Assembly (NCBI GenBank): GCA_025966355.1
Contig: JAICWZ010000012.1
Coordinates: forward strand, 1 to 13,196
Direction: 5' to 3'
Length of the DNA stretch: 13,196 nt
Origin: Thermomicrobiaceae bacterium
Lineage (GTDB): Bacteria; Chloroflexota; Chloroflexia; Thermomicrobiales; Thermomicrobiaceae
Shown here: positions 6,639 to 13,196 of the stretch, piece by piece
Numbering within the stretch: the stretch's first letter is position 1
How the letters are laid out: each line of letters starts with the position of its first letter
Notes under the pieces: model-generated
Databases searched by the model: none
What the model was told of the DNA's origin: nothing
What the model saw: the letters and a program-made list of their open reading frames with translations, nothing else
Position numbers and translations under genes: made by a program

Positions 6639-7895
6639 ATGTCGATCAGCGAACTCGTCCAGGTTTCACCCGAACTCGACGCCTGGATGCGCGAAACGCG
6701 CAGGCACCTGCATATGAATCCCGAACTGTCATTGCAGGAGAACAACACCTCGCGGCTTGTCTCGGGCCACCTCAAGGAACTCGGCATTAAGCATCGGACC
6801 GGCGTCGGTGGCGACGGCCGCTCGCTCTTCATGGACGCCGACGAATTGAAAGCGGCCGGCATTACGCCCGGACCGACGACCGGTGGCACCGGCATTCTCG
6901 GCATTATCGAAGGCCGCAAGCCAGGCAAGGTCTTGCTGATTCGCGCCGATATGGACGCGCTGCCGATCGACGAGCAGAACGACGTGCCCTACAAGTCAAC
7001 CAAGCCGGGCGTCATGCACGCCTGCGGACATGATCTGCACACGACAATCCTGATGGGCGTGGCCGAGGTTCTGAACGGCCTGCGCGATCAGTTCGATGGC
7101 ACGGTGAAACTGATGTTCCAGCCGGCCGAAGAAGGCCCCGGCGGCGCCGTCGCCATGATTAACGACAAGATTCTGGAAGATCCGAACGTGGATGCGGCAC
7201 TCGCACTGCATGTCGGCGTCGGCATTCGGGCAGGACAGATCGCGCTACGCGCCGGGCCGGTCAACGCGGCGGCCGATACGCTGAAGATCGTCGTGCGCGG
7301 TGTCGGTGGGCACGCGGCACGGCCGCAGGCAGCCGTCGATACGATGGTCGTCGCGGCGCATATCCTGATCGCGCTGCAAACGATCGTGTCTCGTGAAGTT
7401 GATCCGTTCCAGCCGGCCGTCGTCACGATCGGCGCGCTGCATGGCGGCGTGGCCGGCAACGTCATCCCGGCCAGCGCCGAGATGAACGGCACCGTGCGCA
7501 CGCATTCACCCGAAGTGCGCGACCTGATCGAGCGCCGCATTCGCGAGATGGTGCCGACGCTGGCGAAGGCGATGCGTGCCGAAGCGGACGTCATCTACCT
7601 GCGCGGCTACCCGACGATGCGCAACGACGAGGCGATGGTCGATGTCGTGCGCGCGGCGGCAACCGAGGTGATCGGTGCTGATAATGTCTTCACACGAGAG
7701 CCGGGTATGGCGGGTGAAGATCTGGCCTTCGTCGCCGAGCGCGTACCAACCTGCATGTTTGGCCTCGGCGTCGCCGATCCGGAGCGCGACATCATCTACC
7801 CGCCGCACCACCCGCGCTTCGATGCCGATGAAGACGCCCTCGCCTGCGGCGTCAAAGTGATGGTCGCGAGTGCCCTGAAATATCTGAACAGCTAG
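6639..7895 (+). CDS. M20D-family amidohydrolase, paralogue 2 of 3
   Basis: The 418-aa product aligns end to end without gaps to the copies on either side, with about 307 of 418 residues matching copy 3 by eye count. All metal ligands and the catalytic Glu are kept (C129, H131, E164/E165, H191, H390). The motif after ACGHD reads LHT rather than the AHT of its neighbours. Its ATG lies 13 nt after the previous stop, and the GAGGAG ribosome site starts on the last base of that stop codon, so translation is probably coupled. Near residues 59-83 it carries the same insertion of about 25 residues, relative to typical M20D enzymes, as the other copies. A role in hydrolysing N-acylated amino acids or small peptides is inferred from the family. 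Confidence 0.9.
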   Translation: MSISELVQVSPELDAWMRETRRHLHMNPELSLQENNTSRLVSGHLKELGIKHRTGVGGDGRSLFMDADELKAAGITPGPTTGGTGILGIIEGRKPGKVLLIRADMDALPIDEQNDVPYKSTKPGVMHACGHDLHTTILMGVAEVLNGLRDQFDGTVKLMFQPAEEGPGGAVAMINDKILEDPNVDAALALHVGVGIRAGQIALRAGPVNAAADTLKIVVRGVGGHAARPQAAVDTMVVAAHILIALQTIVSREVDPFQPAVVTIGALHGGVAGNVIPASAEMNGTVRTHSPEVRDLIERRIREMVPTLAKAMRAEADVIYLRGYPTMRNDEAMVDVVRAAATEVIGADNVFTREPGMAGEDLAFVAERVPTCMFGLGVADPERDIIYPPHHPRFDADEDALACGVKVMVASALKYLNS

Positions 7896-7908
7896 AAAGG
7901 AACGCCTC

Positions 7909-9165
7909 TTGGCGGAAAAGAGCACGATCGAAGTCAGCCCGGAGCTCGATAGCTGGATGCGCGAGACGCGCCGCTATCTGCACATGAACCCGGAACTCTC
8001 GCTGCAGGAAAATAACACGTCGCGCCTCGTCTCGGGGCATCTCAACGAGTTGGGCGTCAAACACCGCACCGGCGTCGGCGGCGATGGCCGTTCGCTCTAC
8101 ATCGACGCCGAGCAACTGAAAGCGGCGGGTATCACCCCCGGCCCGACGACCGGCGGTACCGGCATCCTCGGCACGATCGAGGGTCGCAAAGCGGGCAAGG
8201 TGCTGCTCATCCGCGCGGACATGGATGCCCTGCCGATCGATGAACTGAACGATGTGCCGTACAAATCGACCAAGTCGGGTGTGATGCATGCCTGCGGTCA
8301 CGACGCGCATACCACCATCTTGATGGGTGTCGCCGAAATGCTTAATGAACGGCGCGATCAGTTCGACGGCACCGTCAAACTGATGTTCCAACCGGCGGAA
8401 GAAGGTCCGGGCGGTGCTGTTGCTATGATTCATGACAAGATCCTGGACGATCCCAAGGTCGATGCCGCGATCGCGCTGCATGTCAGCCCGCTCTGGCGCG
8501 CCGGACAGATCGGCGTGGCGCCCGGCTTCTCCAGCGCCGCCTCCGATCGGGTCCAGATCACCGTCCACGGCGTCGGCGGCCACGCCGCACGGCCGCATAT
8601 GAGCGTCGATTCGACCGTCGTCGCCTCGCAGATCCTGCTGTTGCTGCAAACGATCGTCAGCCGCGAGATCGATCCGTTCGAGCAGGCGGTCATCACGTTT
8701 GGAGCGCTGCACGCCGGCTCGGCCCCCAACGTCATCCCCGATAGCGCCGTATTGCAGGGGACCGTACGCACCTACTCACCGAACGTACGCGATCACATCG
8801 AGAAGCGCGTCAAGGAGATCGCGGCCGGCATCGGCATGGCGATGCGCGCCGAGGTCGATGTCGCCTACCTGCGCGGCTATCCGGCGCTGCACAACGACCC
8901 CGCCATGAGCGAACTGGTGCGCGCCGCCGCCGGCGACGTGCTCGGTCCCGAAAACGTCTTCGAGCGCAAGCCGGGTATGGGCGGCGAGGATATGGCCTTC
9001 ATCGCGCAGAAAGTACCGACCTGCATGTTCAATCTCGGCATCGCCAATCCAGAGCAGGGCAAGATCTATGCGCCGCATCATCCACGCTTCGACATCGACG
9101 AAGACGCCATGGCAACCGGTGTCAAGGTCATGGTCGCGAGCGCGCTGCGGTATTTGAACGGATAG
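7909..9165 (+). CDS. M20D-family amidohydrolase, paralogue 3 of 3
   Basis: TTG 7909 follows AAAGGA with a 7-nt spacer and again lies 13 nt after the preceding stop. The 418-aa product retains the full M20D set: ADMDALP, ACGHDAHT (C129, H131), PAEEGP (E164, E165), ALHV (H191), GHAARPH, GTVRTYS, GGEDMAF and HHPRFD (H390). It differs from copy 2 mainly at 193-222 (SPLWRAGQIGVAPGFSS against GVGIRAGQIALRAGPVN) and at 301-310. The C-terminal YLNG replaces the YLNS of the other two. The transporter gene follows after 21 nt. No feature suggests a pseudogene, so all three copies are likely active, perhaps on different acyl or amino-acid substrates. Confidence 0.9.
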   Translation: MAEKSTIEVSPELDSWMRETRRYLHMNPELSLQENNTSRLVSGHLNELGVKHRTGVGGDGRSLYIDAEQLKAAGITPGPTTGGTGILGTIEGRKAGKVLLIRADMDALPIDELNDVPYKSTKSGVMHACGHDAHTTILMGVAEMLNERRDQFDGTVKLMFQPAEEGPGGAVAMIHDKILDDPKVDAAIALHVSPLWRAGQIGVAPGFSSAASDRVQITVHGVGGHAARPHMSVDSTVVASQILLLLQTIVSREIDPFEQAVITFGALHAGSAPNVIPDSAVLQGTVRTYSPNVRDHIEKRVKEIAAGIGMAMRAEVDVAYLRGYPALHNDPAMSELVRAAAGDVLGPENVFERKPGMGGEDMAFIAQKVPTCMFNLGIANPEQGKIYAPHHPRFDIDEDAMATGVKVMVASALRYLNG

Positions 9166-9186
9166 CGAGAGCGACGGCCGTCACTC

Positions 9187-10053
9187 GTGCAATTAGTCGC
9201 CGTTGGACTTGTCATTCTCTCGGCGGTCTTCCATTCGATCTGGAACTTGCTGGCGAAGCGGAGTAGCGATCCGCTCGCCTTCATGTTCTCGTTCCACCTG
9301 GTCAGCATCGTCGTGTACGGCATTCCAGCCATGATCGCGCTGCAGCGGCATCCGATTCCGCACGACGGCTGGCCGTTTCTCCTCTTCTCAACCGTCTGCG
9401 AGATCTTCTATTACGTCTCGCTGGCCGAGGCGTATCGCAACGGTGCGCTGGCCCTCACCTATCCGGTGGCGCGCGGTACCGGCCTGTTGCTCGTCGCGAT
9501 CCTGGCGGCGCCGATCTACGGCGAAATTCCGTCGTTCGCGGGCGGACTCGGGATCGCGGCGATCTTCCTGGCGCTGGTCCTGCTGGCGTTCGACAGCCTG
9601 CACGCCCAGCGCGTCACGATTGAGCTGAGTAACCGGCGCGGACTTTTCTTCGCCGTCGCGGCCGGCTGCGGCATCGCCTCCTACTCGCTAATCGACAAGG
9701 CCGGTGTCGGGCATGTTCATCCGTTGGTTTATGTCTACTTTATCTTCCTCACCGCCGCCATCGGACTTGCGCCATATGTGCTGACCCGCCGCCGTGCGGC
9801 CTTCATCGGCGAATGGCGCTTCAACCGCCGATCCATATTGCTCGGTGGGCTGTTGCCGATGGGTGTCTACTTCATCGTCCTCTCAGCGCTCCGCCTCAGC
9901 AACGTCAGCTACGTCGTGCCGCTCCGCGAGATCAGTATCTTCTTCGGCATGATGCTGGGCGTCTTCGTACTTCACGAGCGGCTCCGCTCTCCCCAGATCG
10001 CGGCCGCCGGCATGATCATCCTCGGCGTCCTCGCCATCGCCTTCGGCGGATGA
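9187..10053 (+). CDS. EamA/DMT-superfamily membrane transporter
   Basis: The 288-aa product has about ten hydrophobic segments arranged as two EamA repeats. The first repeat ends with GALALTYPVARGTGLLLV (86-103) and APIYGE, and the second carries the matching SNVSYVVPLREISIFFGMMLGVFVLHER (about 238-264). Members of this drug/metabolite transporter group move amino acids, nucleotide bases or other small metabolites across the inner membrane, often outward. The GTG start lies 21 nt after the third amidohydrolase and has no strong ribosome site, so translation may depend on coupling. Its position suggests it moves a substrate or product of the amidohydrolases, which is inference from context. 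The operon probably ends here. Confidence 0.85.
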   Translation: MQLVAVGLVILSAVFHSIWNLLAKRSSDPLAFMFSFHLVSIVVYGIPAMIALQRHPIPHDGWPFLLFSTVCEIFYYVSLAEAYRNGALALTYPVARGTGLLLVAILAAPIYGEIPSFAGGLGIAAIFLALVLLAFDSLHAQRVTIELSNRRGLFFAVAAGCGIASYSLIDKAGVGHVHPLVYVYFIFLTAAIGLAPYVLTRRRAAFIGEWRFNRRSILLGGLLPMGVYFIVLSALRLSNVSYVVPLREISIFFGMMLGVFVLHERLRSPQIAAAGMIILGVLAIAFGG

Positions 10054-10103
10054 ACCGAACAACCGCCGCCCCTTCGCGCCTGACCGCTCCGTCACACCGA
10101 TTC

Positions 10104-10132
10104 GTGCTGTGTGTCCGTACACGCCGTGGCAC
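10104..10132 (+). other. Imperfect hairpin downstream of the transporter gene
   Basis: GTGC (10104-10107) pairs with GCAC (10129-10132), and GTGT (10111-10114) pairs with ACAC (10119-10122) around CCGT. It lies in the 194-nt gap between the transporter stop and the next start. It has no T run, so it is at best a weak or factor-assisted end of the M20 operon message. A TCTAAT at 10147-10152 could be the -10 of the next gene, but no matching -35 is visible. Confidence 0.25.
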
Positions 10133-10247
10133 AACAGTTGCTACGGTCTAATGTCAACTCTTTGCGGAACGGGATGCTGCCGGACCGGCGAGAGTTGTGC
10201 ACATTCGACGCCCGTTTATGGGCGCCACGATCATGGAGGTCGTGCGA

Positions 10248-10460
10248 ATGATCGATGAAATGCAGTCCATTCGCGAGCTTGAGCCGATCCGTATGCGGAC
10301 GATGGTGCTGGCCCAGATCGAACATCTGTCGGACGAACGGCGCCAGCTTCTCAGCACACTGACGCGCTTCGATGATAGCCGCGCGACGCGACGGCGGCTG
10401 AACGAGATTAACGACCAGCTGGATACGCTCTGGAAGGTCCGGCGCCACGAGTTACGCTGA
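10248..10460 (+). CDS. Small coiled-coil-like protein of unknown function
   Basis: ATG 10248 has a strong GGAGG (10235-10239) eight bases upstream, which favours a 70-aa product over the longer open frame back to GTG 10197. The sequence is entirely helical in character and highly charged: IRELEPIRMRTMVLAQIEHL, then a break at TRFDDSRA, then RRRLNEINDQLDTLWKVRRHEL. Heptad-like hydrophobic spacing suggests a helical hairpin or short coiled coil. The C-terminal half faintly recalls DUF2630-type small proteins, which end in a similar LxELxxxLDxxWxLxRxRR pattern, but I am not sure of this. There is no signal or membrane segment. It lies alone between two gene-free stretches. Confidence 0.6.
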   Translation: MIDEMQSIRELEPIRMRTMVLAQIEHLSDERRQLLSTLTRFDDSRATRRRLNEINDQLDTLWKVRRHELR

Positions 10461-10970
10461 TGGCGTCCGGTGTCACCGATAACGATGCGTCTGGGCATCC
10501 GAGCCGACCTGCTTTACGCCTCCCACCGGCACCAATGGCTGTTCGATCAGACGAAAATACCGTCCCCATTTCATACTGCGTTAATGTTGGTCTGGCTATG
10601 ATTTGGGCGGGTGGGCGTGCAGTCTTCGCGGCTCGATGCATCTGACCCGGTGCACAGCGACCGCGAACGTACACTTCACGGCCATTCAGCGGTCAATCGA
10701 TATGTGGAAATCGATCGTGATCATGGTCGGAACGACCGAGACACACTTGAAGACGCGCACGTGTATACTCCGCCTTCGTGCCATGAGGAACGGCAGGCGC
10801 TCCGCCAGGCACGCTGAAGTAAATCGATGGCATCCACGCTCAGCCCCCGAGGGCATGGTGATCGGTGGCCATCAACCGGCGGTCGCCGGTGATGCAGTGG
10901 GACATTTCTCTACTCCCCAGCAGCTTCACGCGACTCCCAACACGAGCCACGCGGCTAATGAGGAGAACTC
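10461..10970 (+). promoter_or_regulatory. 510-nt gene-free leader of the DedA gene with candidate promoter and structured RNA
   Basis: I see no supported gene here. A TATACT at 10764-10769 is a good -10 candidate, immediately preceded by a CACGTG palindrome (10758-10763), with no strong -35. A GGTCG-GAA-CGACC hairpin lies upstream at 10725-10737. If transcription starts near 10776, the DedA leader is about 195 nt long and contains the alternative hairpins listed separately. A clear GAGGAG ends 5 nt before ATG 10971. No known riboswitch class is recognised. Confidence 0.4.
10857..10894 (+). other. Two mutually exclusive hairpins in the DedA leader
   Basis: CATC plus ACCGGC (10870-10880, with a bulged A at 10874) pairs with GCCGGT plus GATG (10885-10894) around a GGTC tetraloop, giving a 10-bp stem. 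The left arm can instead pair upstream: GGTGAT (10857-10862) pairs with ATCA-ACC (10871-10877, one bulged A). GGTGAT occurs twice, at 10857-10862 and 10888-10893, so both copies compete for the same segment. This is the geometry of a switchable leader, but no T run follows, so any control would be on translation or by an unrecognised mechanism. Confidence 0.35.
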
Positions 10971-11615
10971 ATGCCCCATTTCGATCTCGTTGCCCTTATC
11001 AAGGCGATCGGCTATATCGGTGTCACCGTCATGGTCTTCGCCGAGAGCGGGCTGCTCATCGGCTTTTTCCTGCCCGGCGACAGCCTTCTGTTCACGGCCG
11101 GCTTTCTCGCCTCGCAGGGGTATCTTTCGATCTGGATTTTGGCGCCACTTGCGTTCGTGGCAGCGGTGCTCGGTGATGCCGTCGGTTACGGCTTTGGACG
11201 TCGAGTCGGTCGAGGGCTCTTTCAACGGCCCGAATCGACCTTTTTCAAACCGGAATATCTCGCACGCGCCGAGGCGTTTTTCATGCGACACGGTGGCAAG
11301 GCGCTTGTCTTGGCGCGATTCTTGCCAATTGTACGCACGTTCACGCCAATCGTGGCGGGAGCGGCCGAGATGCGCTATCCGCGCTTCGCGTTGTACAACG
11401 TATTGGGAGGATTTCTCTGGGCGGTTGGCGTTTCGGTCGCGGGCTACTTCCTCGGGAGTGCCATCCCGAACATCGACCGTTACCTCCTGCCGATTATTGT
11501 GTTGATCATCGCGATTTCGGTGACGCCAACCGCTATTCACATCTGGCGGGAGAACCGGGAGGAGATCTCGTTGATCGTGCGAAAACGGCTCCGTCGATCG
11601 ACAACGCGTCGGTGA
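10971..11615 (+). CDS. DedA-family membrane protein (probable undecaprenyl-phosphate flippase)
   Basis: The 214-aa product has the DedA/SNARE-associated domain: FAESG (E25), FFLPGDSLL (D37), GYGFGRRVG (72-80), the conserved ARFLPIVRT (R116, R122) and AGAAEMRYPRF, then NVLGGFLWA. The spacing of the acidic pair (12) and the arginine pair (6) matches that of the functionally essential residues of E. coli YqjA. DedA proteins are proton-dependent inner-membrane transporters, and members such as UptA return undecaprenyl phosphate to the cytoplasmic face. Which lipid this one moves is inference. Start ATG 10971 has GAGGAG with a 5-nt spacer. The C-terminal tail (RKRLRRSTTRR) is very basic and likely cytosolic. 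A polyprenyl-phosphate glycosyltransferase follows on the same strand after 66 nt. Confidence 0.88.
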   Translation: MPHFDLVALIKAIGYIGVTVMVFAESGLLIGFFLPGDSLLFTAGFLASQGYLSIWILAPLAFVAAVLGDAVGYGFGRRVGRGLFQRPESTFFKPEYLARAEAFFMRHGGKALVLARFLPIVRTFTPIVAGAAEMRYPRFALYNVLGGFLWAVGVSVAGYFLGSAIPNIDRYLLPIIVLIIAISVTPTAIHIWRENREEISLIVRKRLRRSTTRR

Positions 11616-11645
11616 ATCCTGTTCCATCTTGCTACATCCCCCGGC

Positions 11646-11669
11646 GCGGTTACTGGCAAGAACCGCCAG
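11646..11669 (+). other. Overlapping inverted repeats ahead of the GT2 gene
   Basis: GCGGTT (11646-11651) pairs with AACCGC (11661-11666), and CTGGC (11653-11657) pairs with GCCAG (11665-11669). The two stems overlap and exclude each other. They lie in the 66-nt gap between the DedA stop and the glycosyltransferase start, about 10 nt ahead of the GAAGGGA ribosome site. They could be an operator or an RNA element, or chance in GC-rich sequence. Confidence 0.25.
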
Positions 11670-11681
11670 CTTCGAAGGGAC

Positions 11682-12473
11682 GTGTCTGAATTGGTCGATC
11701 TGTTGGAATATGTTGAGAAGAAGCCGCGCACGCGGACGACTTCAGCGCTCGTGGTCGTGCCGACCTATAACGAGCGTGAAAACTTGAGCGCGCTCATTCC
11801 GGCGGTCCTGCGCGACTCACGCTTTGATGTTCTGGTCGTCGACGACAATTCGCCGGATGGTTCCGCGCAACTCGTCGAGCAGATCGCGCGTGAATTCCCT
11901 GGCCGTGTCCATCTTTTGCTGCGCGCGGGCAAGCTCGGCCTTGGGACCGCCTATCTCGACGGCTTTCGCTGGGCGCTGGCCCGCGACTATGATCTGATCT
12001 GCGAAATGGACGCCGATTTCTCGCACGACCCGAGCGTACTGCCCCGCCTCGCCGATGCGACGTCGTGTGCCGATCTTGTGCTTGGCTCGCGCTACGTGCC
12101 GGGTGGCAAGACGCTCAACTGGTCGCGCGCCCGTCGCTTCATCAGCCAGGGCGGCTCGACCTACGCGCGGCTCATTCTCGGCGTCGACTATAATGACCTG
12201 ACCGGCGGCTTCAAATGTTTCCGGCGCTCCGTGCTGGAAGCGCTCGATCTCGATTCGATCGAATCGACCGGCTACGCCTTCCAGATCGAAATGACCTATC
12301 GCGCGCATCTGGCCGGCTTTCATGTGCTCGAGATCCCAATCACCTTCCACGAACGCCGGGCCGGACATTCCAAGATGAACGCCAACATCGTCACAGAGGC
12401 GCTGGCGGGCGTTTGGCGTATGCGGTTCTCGCGTTCCGAGGGAAGCAGTTTTGCCAAAAGCCATGCCTCATAG
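11682..12473 (+). CDS. GT2 glycosyltransferase, polyprenol-monophosphate mannose synthase-like
   Basis: The 263-aa product matches the catalytic domain of DPM1/Ppm1 enzymes, which transfer mannose from GDP-mannose to a polyprenyl phosphate at the cytoplasmic membrane face. Visible motifs are VVVPTYNERENL (25-36), VVDDNSPDG (52-60), KLGLGTAY, the metal-binding DAD (110-112) in EMDADFSHDP, LGSRYVPGG, DLTGGFKCFRR (172-182), GYAFQIEM and ERRAGHSKM. There is no C-terminal membrane anchor, unlike some larger dolichol-P or undecaprenyl-P glycosyltransferases. The start is uncertain: GTG 11682 is only 1 nt after GAAGGGA, while the in-frame TTG at 11691 has a better 10-nt spacing and would shorten the product by three residues. 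The sugar donor could be another nucleotide sugar. The next gene follows after 9 nt. Confidence 0.88.
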   Translation: MSELVDLLEYVEKKPRTRTTSALVVVPTYNERENLSALIPAVLRDSRFDVLVVDDNSPDGSAQLVEQIAREFPGRVHLLLRAGKLGLGTAYLDGFRWALARDYDLICEMDADFSHDPSVLPRLADATSCADLVLGSRYVPGGKTLNWSRARRFISQGGSTYARLILGVDYNDLTGGFKCFRRSVLEALDLDSIESTGYAFQIEMTYRAHLAGFHVLEIPITFHERRAGHSKMNANIVTEALAGVWRMRFSRSEGSSFAKSHAS

Positions 12474-12482
12474 GGCAGCACG

Positions 12483-13190
12483 ATGAGCGGCGATCGGCTC
12501 CGCTGGGCGATCTTCACCGTCTCGGTCGTCTCCAGTGTCGATAACCCGAGCGCCCACCTCTGGCGTGCATTCGGCCGTCGCCTGCAACAGCGCGCGAACC
12601 TCGCTACGTTTTTCGAAACGCGCGGCAATCGTGCCGTGCAGGCGCTGTTGCGACGCGAACGCGCCGGGGGGCTCAATGCCTTTCGTGAGCGCTTCTCAGA
12701 TATCCATTACCAGACGGTTGAACCACGCACCGGCTTCGCGCTGGCCGAATGGCTGAACCGTATGCTCTCGACCGTCGATATCGCGCTTGTCGATCGCGAT
12801 GCATCGCCCGAGCTGATCGCGGCGCTCAGCGAATTCAGCCGGCCGTTCTTGCAGACGTTTCTTATCGACCCGGGCTGGGGCGCGGAACCGATCGATCCAA
12901 CACCGCTCGCGAATTTCACGGGCGTGCTGGCGGGCGATGACAAACTGGTCGTGCGCTACGCGGAGGCGGCCGATGTGGGGCGCGTCTACGGCTTCGGGCC
13001 GCTACCGGCCGATCTCGCTGATCCCGAACCAACCGCGGACCAGAGCGCGGCGCTCGATGATGCCGTCGAGCAAGCGATTGCGACCATCCTCTCCGCTTCG
13101 GAGAAGATTCGGCGCGCACGCGGTACGCAGATCGTGGCGAACGGCCGCACCGATCACAGCGAACCGCTGTTGCCCCACGAGCCGAACTAA
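12483..13190 (+). CDS. Protein resembling the N-terminal half of a GT-B glycosyltransferase (CgeB-like)
   Basis: The 235-aa product has a Rossmann-like order: strand WAIFTVSVVSS (8-18), helix AHLWRAFGRRLQQR, strand LATFFETRGN, helix, then strand VDIALVDRDASPELIAALSEF (98-118) and strand PFLQTFLIDPGWG (121-133). This recalls the first domain of CgeB/GT4-type glycosyltransferases, where ...xPELVAAL... and a following F-x-D strand are usual. The expected second, nucleotide-sugar-binding domain is absent; after about residue 180 the sequence is a charged helical tail that ends at a proper TAA. It may be a non-catalytic partner or a divergent enzyme. AGGG overlaps the stop codon of the GT2 gene, and ATG follows that stop by 9 nt, so the two are very likely one operon. 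The family assignment is tentative. Confidence 0.6.
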   Translation: MSGDRLRWAIFTVSVVSSVDNPSAHLWRAFGRRLQQRANLATFFETRGNRAVQALLRRERAGGLNAFRERFSDIHYQTVEPRTGFALAEWLNRMLSTVDIALVDRDASPELIAALSEFSRPFLQTFLIDPGWGAEPIDPTPLANFTGVLAGDDKLVVRYAEAADVGRVYGFGPLPADLADPEPTADQSAALDDAVEQAIATILSASEKIRRARGTQIVANGRTDHSEPLLPHEPN

Positions 13191-13196
13191 GCGAGC

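Noticed and set aside
5501..6928. Long minus-strand open frame (about 475 codons) opposite the first M20 gene, with similar ones opposite copies 2 and 3.
   Set aside because: The repeats of this frame simply mirror the three paralogous genes. The translation is rich in Arg, His and Asp with no recognisable domain, while the + strand encodes intact enzymes.
10910..10918. GGGGAGTAG on the minus strand, which resembles the start of the yybP-ykoY manganese riboswitch.
   Set aside because: No minus-strand gene lies downstream of it, the rest of the motif is not found, and the TerC gene that might use such a switch is over 5 kb away.
10603..11505. Open frame of about 300 codons running through the DedA leader and into the DedA gene.
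   Set aside because: It overlaps the DedA gene in another frame, its translation has no family features, and it lacks a ribosome site. The 10461-10970 part is treated as non-coding.

Overview
The window looks like chromosomal DNA from a GC-rich member of the Chloroflexota, most likely near Thermomicrobia. The evidence is the frequent use of TTG and GTG starts behind strong Shine-Dalgarno sites, and an exported protein carrying an N-terminal module (YFDKTRMEI, SSIWYVTNGLL, HYYQWRYG) that I associate with secreted proteins of that phylum. The taxonomic call is inference. I see no transposase, integrase, phage gene, tRNA or rRNA, so this reads as a mostly metabolic and envelope region rather than an island.

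Layout. Positions 16-46 hold a rho-independent terminator for a gene outside the window. An exported DUF922 zinc-protease-like protein follows (222-1688, +), then a short intergenic stretch with a degenerate REP-like palindrome. Next is an HD-domain phosphohydrolase (1801-3102, -), divergent from a monofunctional proline dehydrogenase (3258-4172, +). Convergent with the latter are a small unknown protein (4179-4448, -) and a TerC/YjbE membrane protein (4473-5186, -), which probably form a two-gene operon.

The central region (5369-10053, +) is a tight operon of three tandem M20D amidohydrolase paralogues, each exactly 418 aa and separated by 13-nt gaps, followed by an EamA/DMT-type transporter. 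All three enzymes keep the metal ligands and catalytic Glu. They differ most around residues 193-222 and 301-310, which suggests one ancestral N-acyl-amino-acid or peptide hydrolase that was triplicated and diversified in specificity, with a small-molecule transporter alongside.

The right-hand region holds a 70-aa coiled-coil-like protein (10248-10460), then a 510-nt gene-free stretch with a candidate promoter and two mutually exclusive hairpins. After these come a DedA membrane protein (10971-11615), a polyprenol-phosphate mannosyltransferase-like GT2 enzyme (11682-12473) and a protein resembling only the N-terminal half of a GT-B glycosyltransferase (12483-13190). DedA proteins flip undecaprenyl phosphate and GT2 enzymes of this type load a sugar onto polyprenyl phosphate, so these genes may form a lipid-linked sugar cluster.

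I did not find a clearly new defence or mobile system. The most interesting items are the diversified M20 triplet with its shared insertion and unusual leader, and the DedA/GT2/half-GT cluster with its structured leader.
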